This document shows positions 1 through 6,822 of a DNA stretch of 64,000 bases, in pieces. Position 1 is the first letter of the stretch, and every line of letters begins with the position of its first letter. A model generated the notes under the pieces. That model was not told where the DNA came from. It did no database searches and saw only the letters and a list, made by a program, of their open reading frames with translations. The position numbers and the translations under genes were made by a program. Origin of the DNA: Mucilaginibacter aquatilis (GTDB lineage: Bacteria > Bacteroidota > Bacteroidia > Sphingobacteriales > Sphingobacteriaceae); the NCBI RefSeq assembly GCF_009755275.1, contig NZ_WQLA01000005.1, positions 124,001-188,000 on the forward strand. Direction: 5' to 3'.

Positions 1-1
1 T

Positions 2-445
2 GATTTGGGATGTGTGTTGCTGATTGATGATGACAGGCCAACAAATTTTCTGCACAAAAGAGTTATTGAGAAAACCGGACTTGAAGTTGAGGTGCAGGCA
101 CTTACTTCAGCAACCGAAGCACTTGAGTTTTTAAAATGTTCGGGCAAATATGCCGATACAAATCATGTTAGCCGTCCCGGAATTATATTTTTAGACATCA
201 ACATGCCGGGCATGAACGGTTGGGAGTTTATGGAAGAGTACAGACAACTATCGGCCAGCCAAAAAGCAAAAATAGTGGTTATAATGCTTACCACCTCTTT
301 AAATGCCGATGACCGCGAGCGTGCCCTTAACGATGATCACATTGCTACGTTTTATCACAAACCCCTACGCACCGAAATGGTAATGGAGCTGGTGAATAAG
401 CACTTTGCTCTTGGGGAAAATAGAACAGTCCCGGAGCTTAATTAA
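2..445 (+). CDS. single-domain response regulator (5' truncated)
   Basis: This is a CheY-like receiver domain with no output domain. The reading frame is open to the first base of the window, so the true start probably lies upstream; the first possible start in view is a TTG at 5. Visible receiver features are the acidic cluster IDDD near the N-terminus, the phospho-acceptor Asp in FLDINMPGMNG, the switch Thr in MLTTS and the conserved Lys in YHKPL. The domain fills the protein, so signalling would be by protein-protein contact with a partner encoded outside the window. It is convergent with the lipoprotein at 494 across a shared hairpin. Confidence 0.9.
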   Translation, partial: DLGCVLLIDDDRPTNFLHKRVIEKTGLEVEVQALTSATEALEFLKCSGKYADTNHVSRPGIIFLDINMPGMNGWEFMEEYRQLSASQKAKIVVIMLTTSLNADDRERALNDDHIATFYHKPLRTEMVMELVNKHFALGENRTVPELN

Positions 446-454
446 AAAAGAAAC

Positions 455-478
455 GCCCCTGAATATGAATTAAGGGGC
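455..478. terminator. bidirectional intrinsic terminator
   Basis: A GCCCCT/AGGGGC stem (455-460 with 473-478) has an A-run before it and a T-run after it (TTTCTTTTT). It sits between two convergent genes, so it can serve both. Confidence 0.75.
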
Positions 479-493
479 ATTTCTTTTTGATAA

Positions 494-1153
494 CTACTTG
501 ATTTTATATTCCGTAATTTTTGACGACGACATCACAGTCCCTCCTGATGTACTCTTAATTTCAATAATACCAACACCTTTGGCAACGTAAAACTCGTAGG
601 TCATAACTGTCGAAAAGCCCGATATGTTATATTGAAGATCGAGCGAAGTATGTATCACATTGGCAAAGCTTTTACCATTAACTGTACGCTTTGCGTCTTT
701 CTCCAATATCTTACCAATAATACGGGCAGGTATACCATTCAATTGTCCGTTATCTGTAATGTTGGCTGTCCAGGTTGAGCCAACTTCAAGGTTAGTTTTT
801 AAATACTGGAGTTCAACGGTTATGCCGTTTATATAGGTACTTGCGCGTTGGGCATAGCTGCCATCACCTATATAAAAGTAACCGGTTTGGTTTCCAAAGT
901 TTTGAGAAGCTTGAGTTACCTCAACATAGGTTTTATTATTGAATACTTTAGTTTTCCCGGTAACAGTAAAAGTGCTGGTTTCGGCAAAGCCGGCTGCAGT
1001 ACCCGAATACTTCCAGTATGAGCCCGCAGTTGCAGGCTGGTATGAGTCAGAACCCTTTACAGTTTCTTCTTCAGCGGCATCGCTTTCCTTTTTGCAAGAG
1101 TTAGCGGTAAATAACAAAGTAATACAGGAAAGGACAAGTAAATATTTTTTCAT
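494..1153 (-). CDS. small secreted lipoprotein, unknown function
   Basis: A 219-aa protein with a lipoprotein signal: a short basic start (MKKY), a hydrophobic stretch and a lipobox-like NSC followed by KK at residues 19-22. The acidic residues after the Cys (DAAEEE) may favour surface export in Bacteroidota. The rest is rich in Ser, Thr, Gly and aromatic residues and looks like a beta-sandwich, with the phrase GSYWKYSG common in such small lipoproteins. I cannot assign a function. ATG start; no Shine-Dalgarno site. Confidence 0.8.
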   Translation of the reverse strand: MKKYLLVLSCITLLFTANSCKKESDAAEEETVKGSDSYQPATAGSYWKYSGTAAGFAETSTFTVTGKTKVFNNKTYVEVTQASQNFGNQTGYFYIGDGSYAQRASTYINGITVELQYLKTNLEVGSTWTANITDNGQLNGIPARIIGKILEKDAKRTVNGKSFANVIHTSLDLQYNISGFSTVMTYEFYVAKGVGIIEIKSTSGGTVMSSSKITEYKIK

Positions 1154-1263
1154 GCAATAAGATTTTTGATTGCCTAAATATATAAATACAGCACTTGTTT
1201 TACAACCCGACTTTATATCAAATAAACACGTGCTACTTGTAGTAACAATTTATTACAAACCAC

Positions 1264-1293
1264 TTGTAAATTAAACATATACTCGTATCTTTG
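1264..1293 (+). promoter_or_regulatory. promoter of the rplM operon
   Basis: TTG at 1264-1266, a 19-bp spacer and TATCTTTG at 1286-1293 match the Bacteroidota housekeeping promoter (TTTG and TAnnTTTG) without mismatch in the -7 box. The predicted leader is about 50 nt. Confidence 0.75.
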
Positions 1294-1349
1294 CAGTCCC
1301 GAAATTACGGGGTATAGTAAACTGTTTAATATAATTTAATTTAAAGCAA

Positions 1350-1793
1350 GTGAATACGTTAAGTTACAAAACTGTCTCAGCCAACAAAAAGACCGTTAAC
1401 AAACAATGGGTTGTTGTTGACGCGGAAGGCGAGATTTTGGGGCGCTTGACCTCTAAGATTGCTGCAATCATCAGAGGAAAACACAAACCAGGCTTCACTC
1501 CAAACGTAGACTGTGGTGATAACGTTATTGTTATCAACGCAGACAAGGTAAAACTGACCGGAAACAAATTTGCCGCTAAGCAATACGTTTCTTACACTGG
1601 TTACCCAGGTGGTCAGCGTTTCATTTCTCCTAAGGAGTTAATGGCTAAATTCCCTGAGCGCGTTATTGAGAAAGCCGTTCGTGGTATGTTACCTAAAAAT
1701 CGTTTGGGCCGTGCAATCTATGGCAACCTGCATGTATATGCCGGTGCAGAGCATCCTCATGCCGCACAAAACCCAACAACCATTAACTTTTAA
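1350..1793 (+). CDS. rplM: 50S ribosomal protein L13
   Basis: L13 of the large ribosomal subunit, 147 aa, the usual length. Recognised by WVVVDAEGEILGRL, the GDNVIVINADKV segment and the C-terminal region RVIEKAVRGMLPKNRLGR. It starts with GTG at 1350. No other start precedes the conserved N-terminus, so GTG is well supported. It is first in the rplM-rpsI-rpsB-tsf block and is 19 bp from rpsI. The operon promoter lies just upstream. Confidence 0.97.
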   Translation: MNTLSYKTVSANKKTVNKQWVVVDAEGEILGRLTSKIAAIIRGKHKPGFTPNVDCGDNVIVINADKVKLTGNKFAAKQYVSYTGYPGGQRFISPKELMAKFPERVIEKAVRGMLPKNRLGRAIYGNLHVYAGAEHPHAAQNPTTINF

Positions 1794-1798
1794 TTTTT

Positions 1799-1804
1799 AA
1801 GGAG
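1799..1804 (+). promoter_or_regulatory. Shine-Dalgarno site of rpsI
   Basis: AAGGAG lies 8 nt before the ATG at 1813. This is notable because nearly all other genes in the window have no such site. Confidence 0.7.
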
Positions 1805-1812
1805 AAAAACAA

Positions 1813-2199
1813 ATGCCAACAACTAACACTTCAGGCAGAAGAAAAACAGCTGTTGCCCGCGTTTACTTAAACGAAGGTGCCGGCGCCCTTACCGTTAACG
1901 GTAAAGATTACAAAGAATACTTCCCTACTTTACCTTTACAATACGTTGCAACTCAATCGTTATTAGTATCTGGTAGCGAAGGTAAATTTGACATTATTGC
2001 AAACGTTGCAGGTGGTGGTGTAAAAGGACAGGCAGAAGCTGTTCGTTTAGCTATTGCTAAAGCTATTGTTGAACTTGATGCTGAAAAGAAACCAGCATTG
2101 CGTGCTAAAGGTTTAATGACCCGTGATGACCGTATGGTTGAGCGTAAAAAACCAGGACGCCGCAAAGCTCGTAGAAGATTCCAATTCAGTAAACGTTAA
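1813..2199 (+). CDS. rpsI: 30S ribosomal protein S9
   Basis: S9 of the small subunit, 128 aa, full length. Signature features are GRRKTAVARVYL at the start and the basic tail KKPGRRKARRRFQFSKR, whose terminal Lys-Arg reaches the P-site tRNA in known ribosomes. It follows rplM by 19 bp and precedes rpsB by 21 bp, an arrangement indicating one transcript. A clear Shine-Dalgarno site precedes it. Confidence 0.97.
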   Translation: MPTTNTSGRRKTAVARVYLNEGAGALTVNGKDYKEYFPTLPLQYVATQSLLVSGSEGKFDIIANVAGGGVKGQAEAVRLAIAKAIVELDAEKKPALRAKGLMTRDDRMVERKKPGRRKARRRFQFSKR

Positions 2200-2205
2200 T
2201 TTTTT

Positions 2206-2212
2206 AAGGAGG
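2206..2212 (+). promoter_or_regulatory. strong Shine-Dalgarno site of rpsB
   Basis: AAGGAGG, 8 nt before the ATG at 2221, is a full-strength anti-SD complement. It is exceptional in this window. Confidence 0.75.
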
Positions 2213-2220
2213 ACACAACA

Positions 2221-3066
2221 ATGGCAAGAACAACATATCAGGATTTACTGGATGCAGGTGTACACTTTGGTCACCTTACCCGCAAATGGGATCCGAAAAT
2301 GGCTCAGTACATTTTCATGGAGCGCAACGGTATCCACATTATCGATTTAAATAAAACCTTAACAAAGGTTGAAGAAGCTGCTTCAGCTATAAAACAAATT
2401 GTAAAATCAGGCCGTAAAGTATTATTTGTTGCTACTAAAAAGCAAGCAAAAGATATTGTAGCTGATTATGCAAAATCAGTAAACATGCCTTACGTAACCG
2501 AGCGTTGGTTAGGTGGTATGTTAACTAACTTTGCTACTGTACGCAAGTCAATCAAAAAAATGTCAAACATTGATAAATTGACTAAAGACGGTACTTACAG
2601 TAATCTTTCTAAAAAAGAGCGTTTGATGATTCAGCGTGAGCGTGTAAAACTGGAAAGCTTATTAGGTGGTATATCTGACCTTAACCGCTTACCGGCTGCG
2701 CTTTTCCTTATCGACGTTAAAAAAGAGCACATTGCAGTATCTGAGGCATTGAAGTTAAACATCCCAACCTTTGCAATGGTTGATACTAACTCTGATCCTT
2801 CAAACATCGACTTCCCTATCCCGGCTAACGATGACGCTACTAAATCAATCTCTTTGGTTACCGGTGTTATCATACAGGCTATTCAGGAAGGTTTAGACGA
2901 GCGTAAACGCGAGAAAGATGACGAAGCTGAAAAAGAAGGCGCAGCTGCTAAAGCAAAAGCTGATGGTGGCGACGCTGAAGGCGGTCGTAAAAGAAGAGGC
3001 GTGGTAACTGCCGAGGCTGAAACTGAAGCTCCTGCTGCTGAGGCTGCTGAATCTACAGAAGAGTAA
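2221..3066 (+). CDS. rpsB: 30S ribosomal protein S2
   Basis: S2 of the small subunit, 281 aa. The family core spans about residues 1-230, with LLDAGVHFGHLTRKWDPKM near the start, RWLGGMLTNF in the middle and FAMVDTNSDPSNIDFPIPANDD near the end. The last 45 or so residues form a low-complexity tail of Ala, Glu, Lys and Gly that makes the protein longer than E. coli S2 (about 240 aa). Such tails occur in Bacteroidota S2. Followed by tsf after 148 bp that hold a long hairpin. Confidence 0.97.
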   Translation: MARTTYQDLLDAGVHFGHLTRKWDPKMAQYIFMERNGIHIIDLNKTLTKVEEAASAIKQIVKSGRKVLFVATKKQAKDIVADYAKSVNMPYVTERWLGGMLTNFATVRKSIKKMSNIDKLTKDGTYSNLSKKERLMIQRERVKLESLLGGISDLNRLPAALFLIDVKKEHIAVSEALKLNIPTFAMVDTNSDPSNIDFPIPANDDATKSISLVTGVIIQAIQEGLDERKREKDDEAEKEGAAAKAKADGGDAEGGRKRRGVVTAEAETEAPAAEAAESTEE

Positions 3067-3074
3067 TATTATTT

Positions 3075-3140
3075 GTTGAGAGTTGCCGGTTGTGGGCTGC
3101 GTGTACATGGTGCAACAGTTTACAATTGGCAACTTTCAAT
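3075..3140 (+). repeat. heptad-built inverted repeat between rpsB and tsf
   Basis: Four 7-nt units of the pattern nTTGnnn or nCTGnnn start at 3075, 3082, 3089 and 3096. The opposite strand of 3113-3140 shows four matching units. As RNA, 3075-3099 pairs with 3116-3140 in 25 uninterrupted base pairs, of which seven are G-U. There is no T-tract after it, so it is not a standard terminator. It lies between two co-directional translation genes. Confidence 0.65.
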
Positions 3141-3214
3141 TTAACAATAAATCATTCATCTTTGCTGTGAACTCCCACTAAAGGTAAATCACAACAGATA
3201 ACAAAAAAAGAACA

Positions 3215-4066
3215 ATGTCTACAGTACAAATTTCTGCATCAGACGTAAATAAACTGCGCCAACAAACAGGTGCCGGTATGATGGACTGCAAAAAAGCTTT
3301 AACCGAAACTAACGGTGACTTCGAAGCAGCTATTGACTATTTAAGAAAAAAAGGCGCTAAAGTTGCTGCCAGCCGTCAAGACAGAGAATCAAACGAAGGT
3401 GTGGTTATTGCACGCACTTCTGAAGATGGCAAAAAAGGTGTAATTGTTGAGCTTAACTGCGAAACTGACTTCGTAGCTAAAAATGCTGAATTTATTGCAT
3501 TTGCTAACGCTATTGCTAACGAGGCTGTACAAACCCTTCCTGCTGACGTTGACGGTGTTAACGCTTTGGAAATTGATACCGAAACCGGTCGTACTACTAT
3601 CGGCGAGGCTATCACTGCCATGACTGGTAAAATCGGCGAAAAAATCGGTGTATCTAAATACGCTGTTTTAGAAGGCGAAAAAATTGTAGCTTACATTCAC
3701 GGTAACTTCCGTTTAGGTGTATTGGTTGGCTTAAACGCTAACCCTGCAGGTGCTGAAGAAGCTGGTAAAGACGTAGCTATGCAAATTGCTGCTATGAACC
3801 CTGTTGCTTTAGATAAAGACGGTGTTGATGCTACTACTATTGAGCGTGAATTAGCTATTGCCAAAGAGCAAATTCGTGCTGAAGGTAAACCGGAAGAAAT
3901 GGTAGAAAAAATTGCTGCCGGTAAACTAAACAAATTCTACAAAGACTCTACCCTGGTAAACCAGGAGTTTGTGAAAGACTCTTCTAAGAGTGTTGCTCAG
4001 TTCCTTACCGGTGTTGATAAAGACTTAAAGGTAACTGCTTTCAAGCGAGTTGCTTTAGGAGCTTAA
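3215..4066 (+). CDS. tsf: translation elongation factor Ts
   Basis: EF-Ts, the nucleotide exchange factor for EF-Tu, 283 aa. The UBA-like N-terminus shows KLRQQTGAGMMDCKKALTE, followed by IEYLRKKG-like IDYLRKKGAK, and the core holds ELNCETDFVAKN. It lies downstream of rpsB in the conserved order, but 148 bp away, beyond the heptad hairpin. No Shine-Dalgarno site precedes the ATG. A strong terminator follows, closing the ribosomal-protein block. Confidence 0.97.
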   Translation: MSTVQISASDVNKLRQQTGAGMMDCKKALTETNGDFEAAIDYLRKKGAKVAASRQDRESNEGVVIARTSEDGKKGVIVELNCETDFVAKNAEFIAFANAIANEAVQTLPADVDGVNALEIDTETGRTTIGEAITAMTGKIGEKIGVSKYAVLEGEKIVAYIHGNFRLGVLVGLNANPAGAEEAGKDVAMQIAAMNPVALDKDGVDATTIERELAIAKEQIRAEGKPEEMVEKIAAGKLNKFYKDSTLVNQEFVKDSSKSVAQFLTGVDKDLKVTAFKRVALGA

Positions 4067-4073
4067 TTATATT

Positions 4074-4107
4074 ATCCCCGCCTTTTTTAAAGGCGGGGAT
4101 TTTTTTT
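4074..4107 (+). terminator. intrinsic terminator after tsf
   Basis: ATCCCCGCC (4074-4082) pairs with GGCGGGGAT (4092-4100), followed by an eight-T run. Confidence 0.9.
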
Positions 4108-4128
4108 GCCTATACATTTTTATAACCC

Positions 4129-5262
4129 ATGTTAACAGCACTATACAATACTCAAATTGTATCTGCCGGAGCAGTTTGCCGGGGCAAGGCTGTTATTATT
4201 TCGGGCGGACATATTATTGAGATAGTTGCAGAAAGTGACATCCCGGCCGGAGCCCAAAAAATTGATCTTAAAGGAGCATTTGTAGCGCCAGGGTTTATTG
4301 ATTTGCAAATTTATGGGGCAGGAAAAAGCTTGTTTGGCAGCCTACCATCTGTAGCCGCTTTACAGGACATGGAAAACGCCCTGCTTAATGAAGGCTGTAC
4401 CGGTTTTTTCGCAACAGTAGCTACAAATAGCAACAATGTTGTCTTCGATGCAATTGAGGCCGCTAAACAATGGCGCCCGCACAGCAATGGCAACTTTCTA
4501 GGCTTACACCTCGAAGGACCGTACATTAATCCCAAGCGAAAAGGCGCACATCCTGAAGAGTACATTAAAAAATCTACCCTAACAGAAATTGAAGAATGGG
4601 TTAACCGGGCCGAGGGCGAAATAAAAATGATAACCCTGGCCCCTGAACTACAGGATGAGGAAGTAATTAAATACCTGAACGCACAAGGTATCATTCTTTC
4701 CTCCGGACATAGTAACGCTACATACAGGCAGGCCAAACGGTTTTTAAACAAAACTATAAACGCGGTTACACATTTATATAATGCCATGCCGCCTATACAT
4801 CACCGTGAACCGGGCATAATACCCGCAATTTTTGAAGAGCGCCCCTACACTAGCATTGTGGCCGACGGTATACATGTTGATTACGCCATGGTACGGCTGG
4901 CAAAACGCGAATTGGGCAATAAGTTATTTTTTATAACTGATGCGGTAACCGAAGCCAAAACAGGCACCTATCAGCACATACGCCAGGGCAACAAATATAC
5001 TATGCCCGATGGAACCCTATCCGGCTCGGCATTAACCATGCTTAAAGCTGTACAAAACGGTGTTGAGCATGCCGGTTTTGAACTGGCCGAAGCGGTGAAC
5101 ATGGCATCGCTTTATCCGGCGCAGTTAGCAGGCCTGGCAACTAAAGGAAAAGTTGAAGCCGGATATGACGCAGATTTAATTATTTTTGACGCAGGATTTA
5201 ATACGGCGTTTACAATTTATAAAGGTAAAGTACACCAAAAAAACAATCAACCACTCATATAA
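4129..5262 (+). CDS. nagA: N-acetylglucosamine-6-phosphate deacetylase
   Basis: Amidohydrolase that removes acetate from GlcNAc-6-phosphate in amino-sugar and cell-wall recycling; 377 aa, cytoplasmic. Visible family motifs are [15 protein letters not shown] (metal-binding strand; the usual His of the D-x-H type is replaced by LQI here), the [16 protein letters not shown] region with the metal-binding Glu, [16 protein letters not shown] with catalytic-site His, and FFITDAV with the catalytic Asp. The Q in DLQ is known in NagA enzymes. It stands alone between the tsf terminator and pyrH, 17 bp from the latter, so it may be co-transcribed with pyrH. Confidence 0.93.
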   Translation: MLTALYNTQIVSAGAVCRGKAVIISGGHIIEIVAESDIPAGAQKIDLKGAFVAPGFIDLQIYGAGKSLFGSLPSVAALQDMENALLNEGCTGFFATVATNSNNVVFDAIEAAKQWRPHSNGNFLGLHLEGPYINPKRKGAHPEEYIKKSTLTEIEEWVNRAEGEIKMITLAPELQDEEVIKYLNAQGIILSSGHSNATYRQAKRFLNKTINAVTHLYNAMPPIHHREPGIIPAIFEERPYTSIVADGIHVDYAMVRLAKRELGNKLFFITDAVTEAKTGTYQHIRQGNKYTMPDGTLSGSALTMLKAVQNGVEHAGFELAEAVNMASLYPAQLAGLATKGKVEAGYDADLIIFDAGFNTAFTIYKGKVHQKNNQPLI

Positions 5263-5279
5263 AAAAACCAATCATCTGC

Positions 5280-5984
5280 ATGAAATACGACAGAATTTTG
5301 CTGAAGCTTAGTGGCGAATCATTAATGGGTGAGCGCCAGTATGGTATTGACAATAACCGCGTGCTGCAATATGCGCATGACATAAAAAGCGTGGTTGATG
5401 CCGGCATACAAGTAGCCATAGTAGTAGGCGGAGGCAACATTTTCAGAGGCTTAAGTGCCGAAAAATCGGGCATGGAGCGTGCTCAGGCCGATTACATGGG
5501 CATGTTAGCCACCGTAATTAATTGTATGGCACTGCAAAGTGCGCTTGAAGGCATTGGTGTTGATACCCGCCTGCAATCGGCTATTAAAATGGAGCAAATA
5601 TGCGAGCCTTACATTCGCCGCAGAGCAATGGCGCATTTAGAAAGTGGTAAAGTGGTAATTTTTGGTGCCGGTACAGGTAATCCTTATTTTACAACTGATA
5701 CTGCAGCATCATTGCGCGCAATTGAAATTAAAGCTGATGTAGTACTGAAAGGCACACGTGTTGACGGTATTTACACCGCCGATCCGGAAAAAGACCCTTC
5801 GGCAACACGTTATGATGAGGTTACTTTCCAGGAGGTATATGCAAAAGGCCTTAACGTAATGGACATGACTGCATTTACTTTATGCCAGGAAAACAACCTG
5901 CCTATCATCGTATTTGATATGAACCGTGAAGGCAATTTTATGAAAATAGCCCAAGGTGAACCGGTAGGAACAATAGTAAAATAA
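5280..5984 (+). CDS. pyrH: UMP kinase
   Basis: Amino-acid-kinase-fold enzyme that phosphorylates UMP to UDP in pyrimidine nucleotide synthesis; 234 aa, the usual length. Motifs include [13 protein letters not shown] at the start, [31 protein letters not shown], and [13 protein letters not shown]. It follows nagA by 17 bp and precedes frr, the conserved bacterial pairing, across a gap holding a heptad repeat hairpin. Confidence 0.97.
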   Translation: MKYDRILLKLSGESLMGERQYGIDNNRVLQYAHDIKSVVDAGIQVAIVVGGGNIFRGLSAEKSGMERAQADYMGMLATVINCMALQSALEGIGVDTRLQSAIKMEQICEPYIRRRAMAHLESGKVVIFGAGTGNPYFTTDTAASLRAIEIKADVVLKGTRVDGIYTADPEKDPSATRYDEVTFQEVYAKGLNVMDMTAFTLCQENNLPIIVFDMNREGNFMKIAQGEPVGTIVK

Positions 5985-5988
5985 ACTT

Positions 5989-6067
5989 TAGAGATAAGAG
6001 CCAAGAAGGAAGATATGAATTTAAGAGTTAAAAAGTCTTGACTCTTGGTTCTTGGCTCTTGACTCTA
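5989..6067 (+). repeat. heptad tandem and inverted repeat between pyrH and frr
   Basis: The right arm is a 7-bp tandem array on the + strand: TCTTGAC (6036), TCTTGGT (6043), TCTTGGC (6050), TCTTGAC (6057), then TCTA. The left arm (5989-6006) is the inverted form of the last two units. 5989-6006 pairs with 6050-6067 with one mismatch and one G-U. One unit supplies the TTG of the frr promoter. Confidence 0.75.
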
Positions 6068-6081
6068 ATTTTCTACCTTTG
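6052..6081 (+). promoter_or_regulatory. promoter of frr
   Basis: TTG at 6052-6054, a 19-bp spacer and TACCTTTG at 6074-6081. The -33 element is inside the heptad array. Confidence 0.7.
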
Positions 6082-6101
6082 CATACTTAAAAAATTCAAC
6101 A

Positions 6102-6665
6102 ATGAGCGAACTCATTAAAAAACAACTGAATGATGCAAAAGCTTTAATGGAAAAAGCTATTGTGCATGCAGATAGCGAGTTATCAAAAATACGTGCCGGA
6201 AAAGCAAATCCTGCAATGTTAGATGGCATTACCGTTGATTACTATGGCACACCAACCCCTTTAGCACAGGTAGGCAGCGTTAATACGCCCGATGCCCGTA
6301 CTTTGGTTATACAGCCATGGGAAAAAACTTTGTTAGTGCCGATTGAAAAAGCTATCAAAGAATCTTCATTAGGCCTTAACCCTCAAAACGATGGTACCAT
6401 TATCCGCATTAATGTACCTCCTTTAACCGAAGAGCGTCGTCGTGATTTGGTTAAAAAGCTAAAAGGTGAAGCCGAAAACGGAAAAGTAGCAATACGTAAC
6501 ATCCGTAAAGACATTAATGATAAAATCAAGAAATTGAAATCAGAAGGTGTATCTGAAGATGAAATTAAAACCGGCGAAGGCGAAGTACAAAAACTGGTTG
6601 ACACCTATATTATAAAAGTAGATCAGTTAGCTGACGCTAAGGAAAAAGATATCATGACCGTTTAA
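6102..6665 (+). CDS. frr: ribosome recycling factor
   Basis: RRF, which with EF-G splits the post-termination ribosome; 187 aa, the usual length. Features include the early helix with LSKIRAGKANPAMLDGITVDYYGTPTPL, and the central VPPLTEERRRDLVKKLKGEAE segment. Helix-rich, no signal. It has its own promoter within the pyrH-frr gap and is followed by a terminator hairpin. Confidence 0.97.
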   Translation: MSELIKKQLNDAKALMEKAIVHADSELSKIRAGKANPAMLDGITVDYYGTPTPLAQVGSVNTPDARTLVIQPWEKTLLVPIEKAIKESSLGLNPQNDGTIIRINVPPLTEERRRDLVKKLKGEAENGKVAIRNIRKDINDKIKKLKSEGVSEDEIKTGEGEVQKLVDTYIIKVDQLADAKEKDIMTV

Positions 6666-6772
6666 AACCGAGTTTCTGCATATCAGCATTAAAATTTTGA
6701 TGTACAGAAAACAATACCTTGCTCTTGGCAAATGAAGCAGGTAAATACGGTTGTTAAACCAAAGTCAAATTA

Positions 6773-6812
6773 AAGGGAATGGCCTAACGGCATCATTCCC
6801 TTTTCTATTTTT
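6773..6812 (+). terminator. intrinsic terminator overlapping the next promoter
   Basis: AAGGGAATG (6773-6781) pairs with CATTCCCTT (6794-6802), followed by a T-rich run. The T-run holds TATTTTTG, the likely -7 box of the ABC exporter gene. Confidence 0.7.
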
Positions 6813-6813
6813 G
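6806..6813 (+). promoter_or_regulatory. -7 box before the first ABC exporter
   Basis: TATTTTTG matches TAnnTTTG exactly and ends 9 nt before the ATG at 6823. No clear -33 TTG is seen. Confidence 0.5.
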
Positions 6814-6822
6814 CAGCATATC

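Noticed and set aside
4311..4787. 158-aa open frame on the minus strand
   Set aside because: Fully antisense to nagA, Cys/Ser/Leu-rich without domains.
6751..6822. Upstream TTG start for the first ABC exporter
   Set aside because: The extension spans a terminator hairpin and -7 box and is absent from the paralogue.
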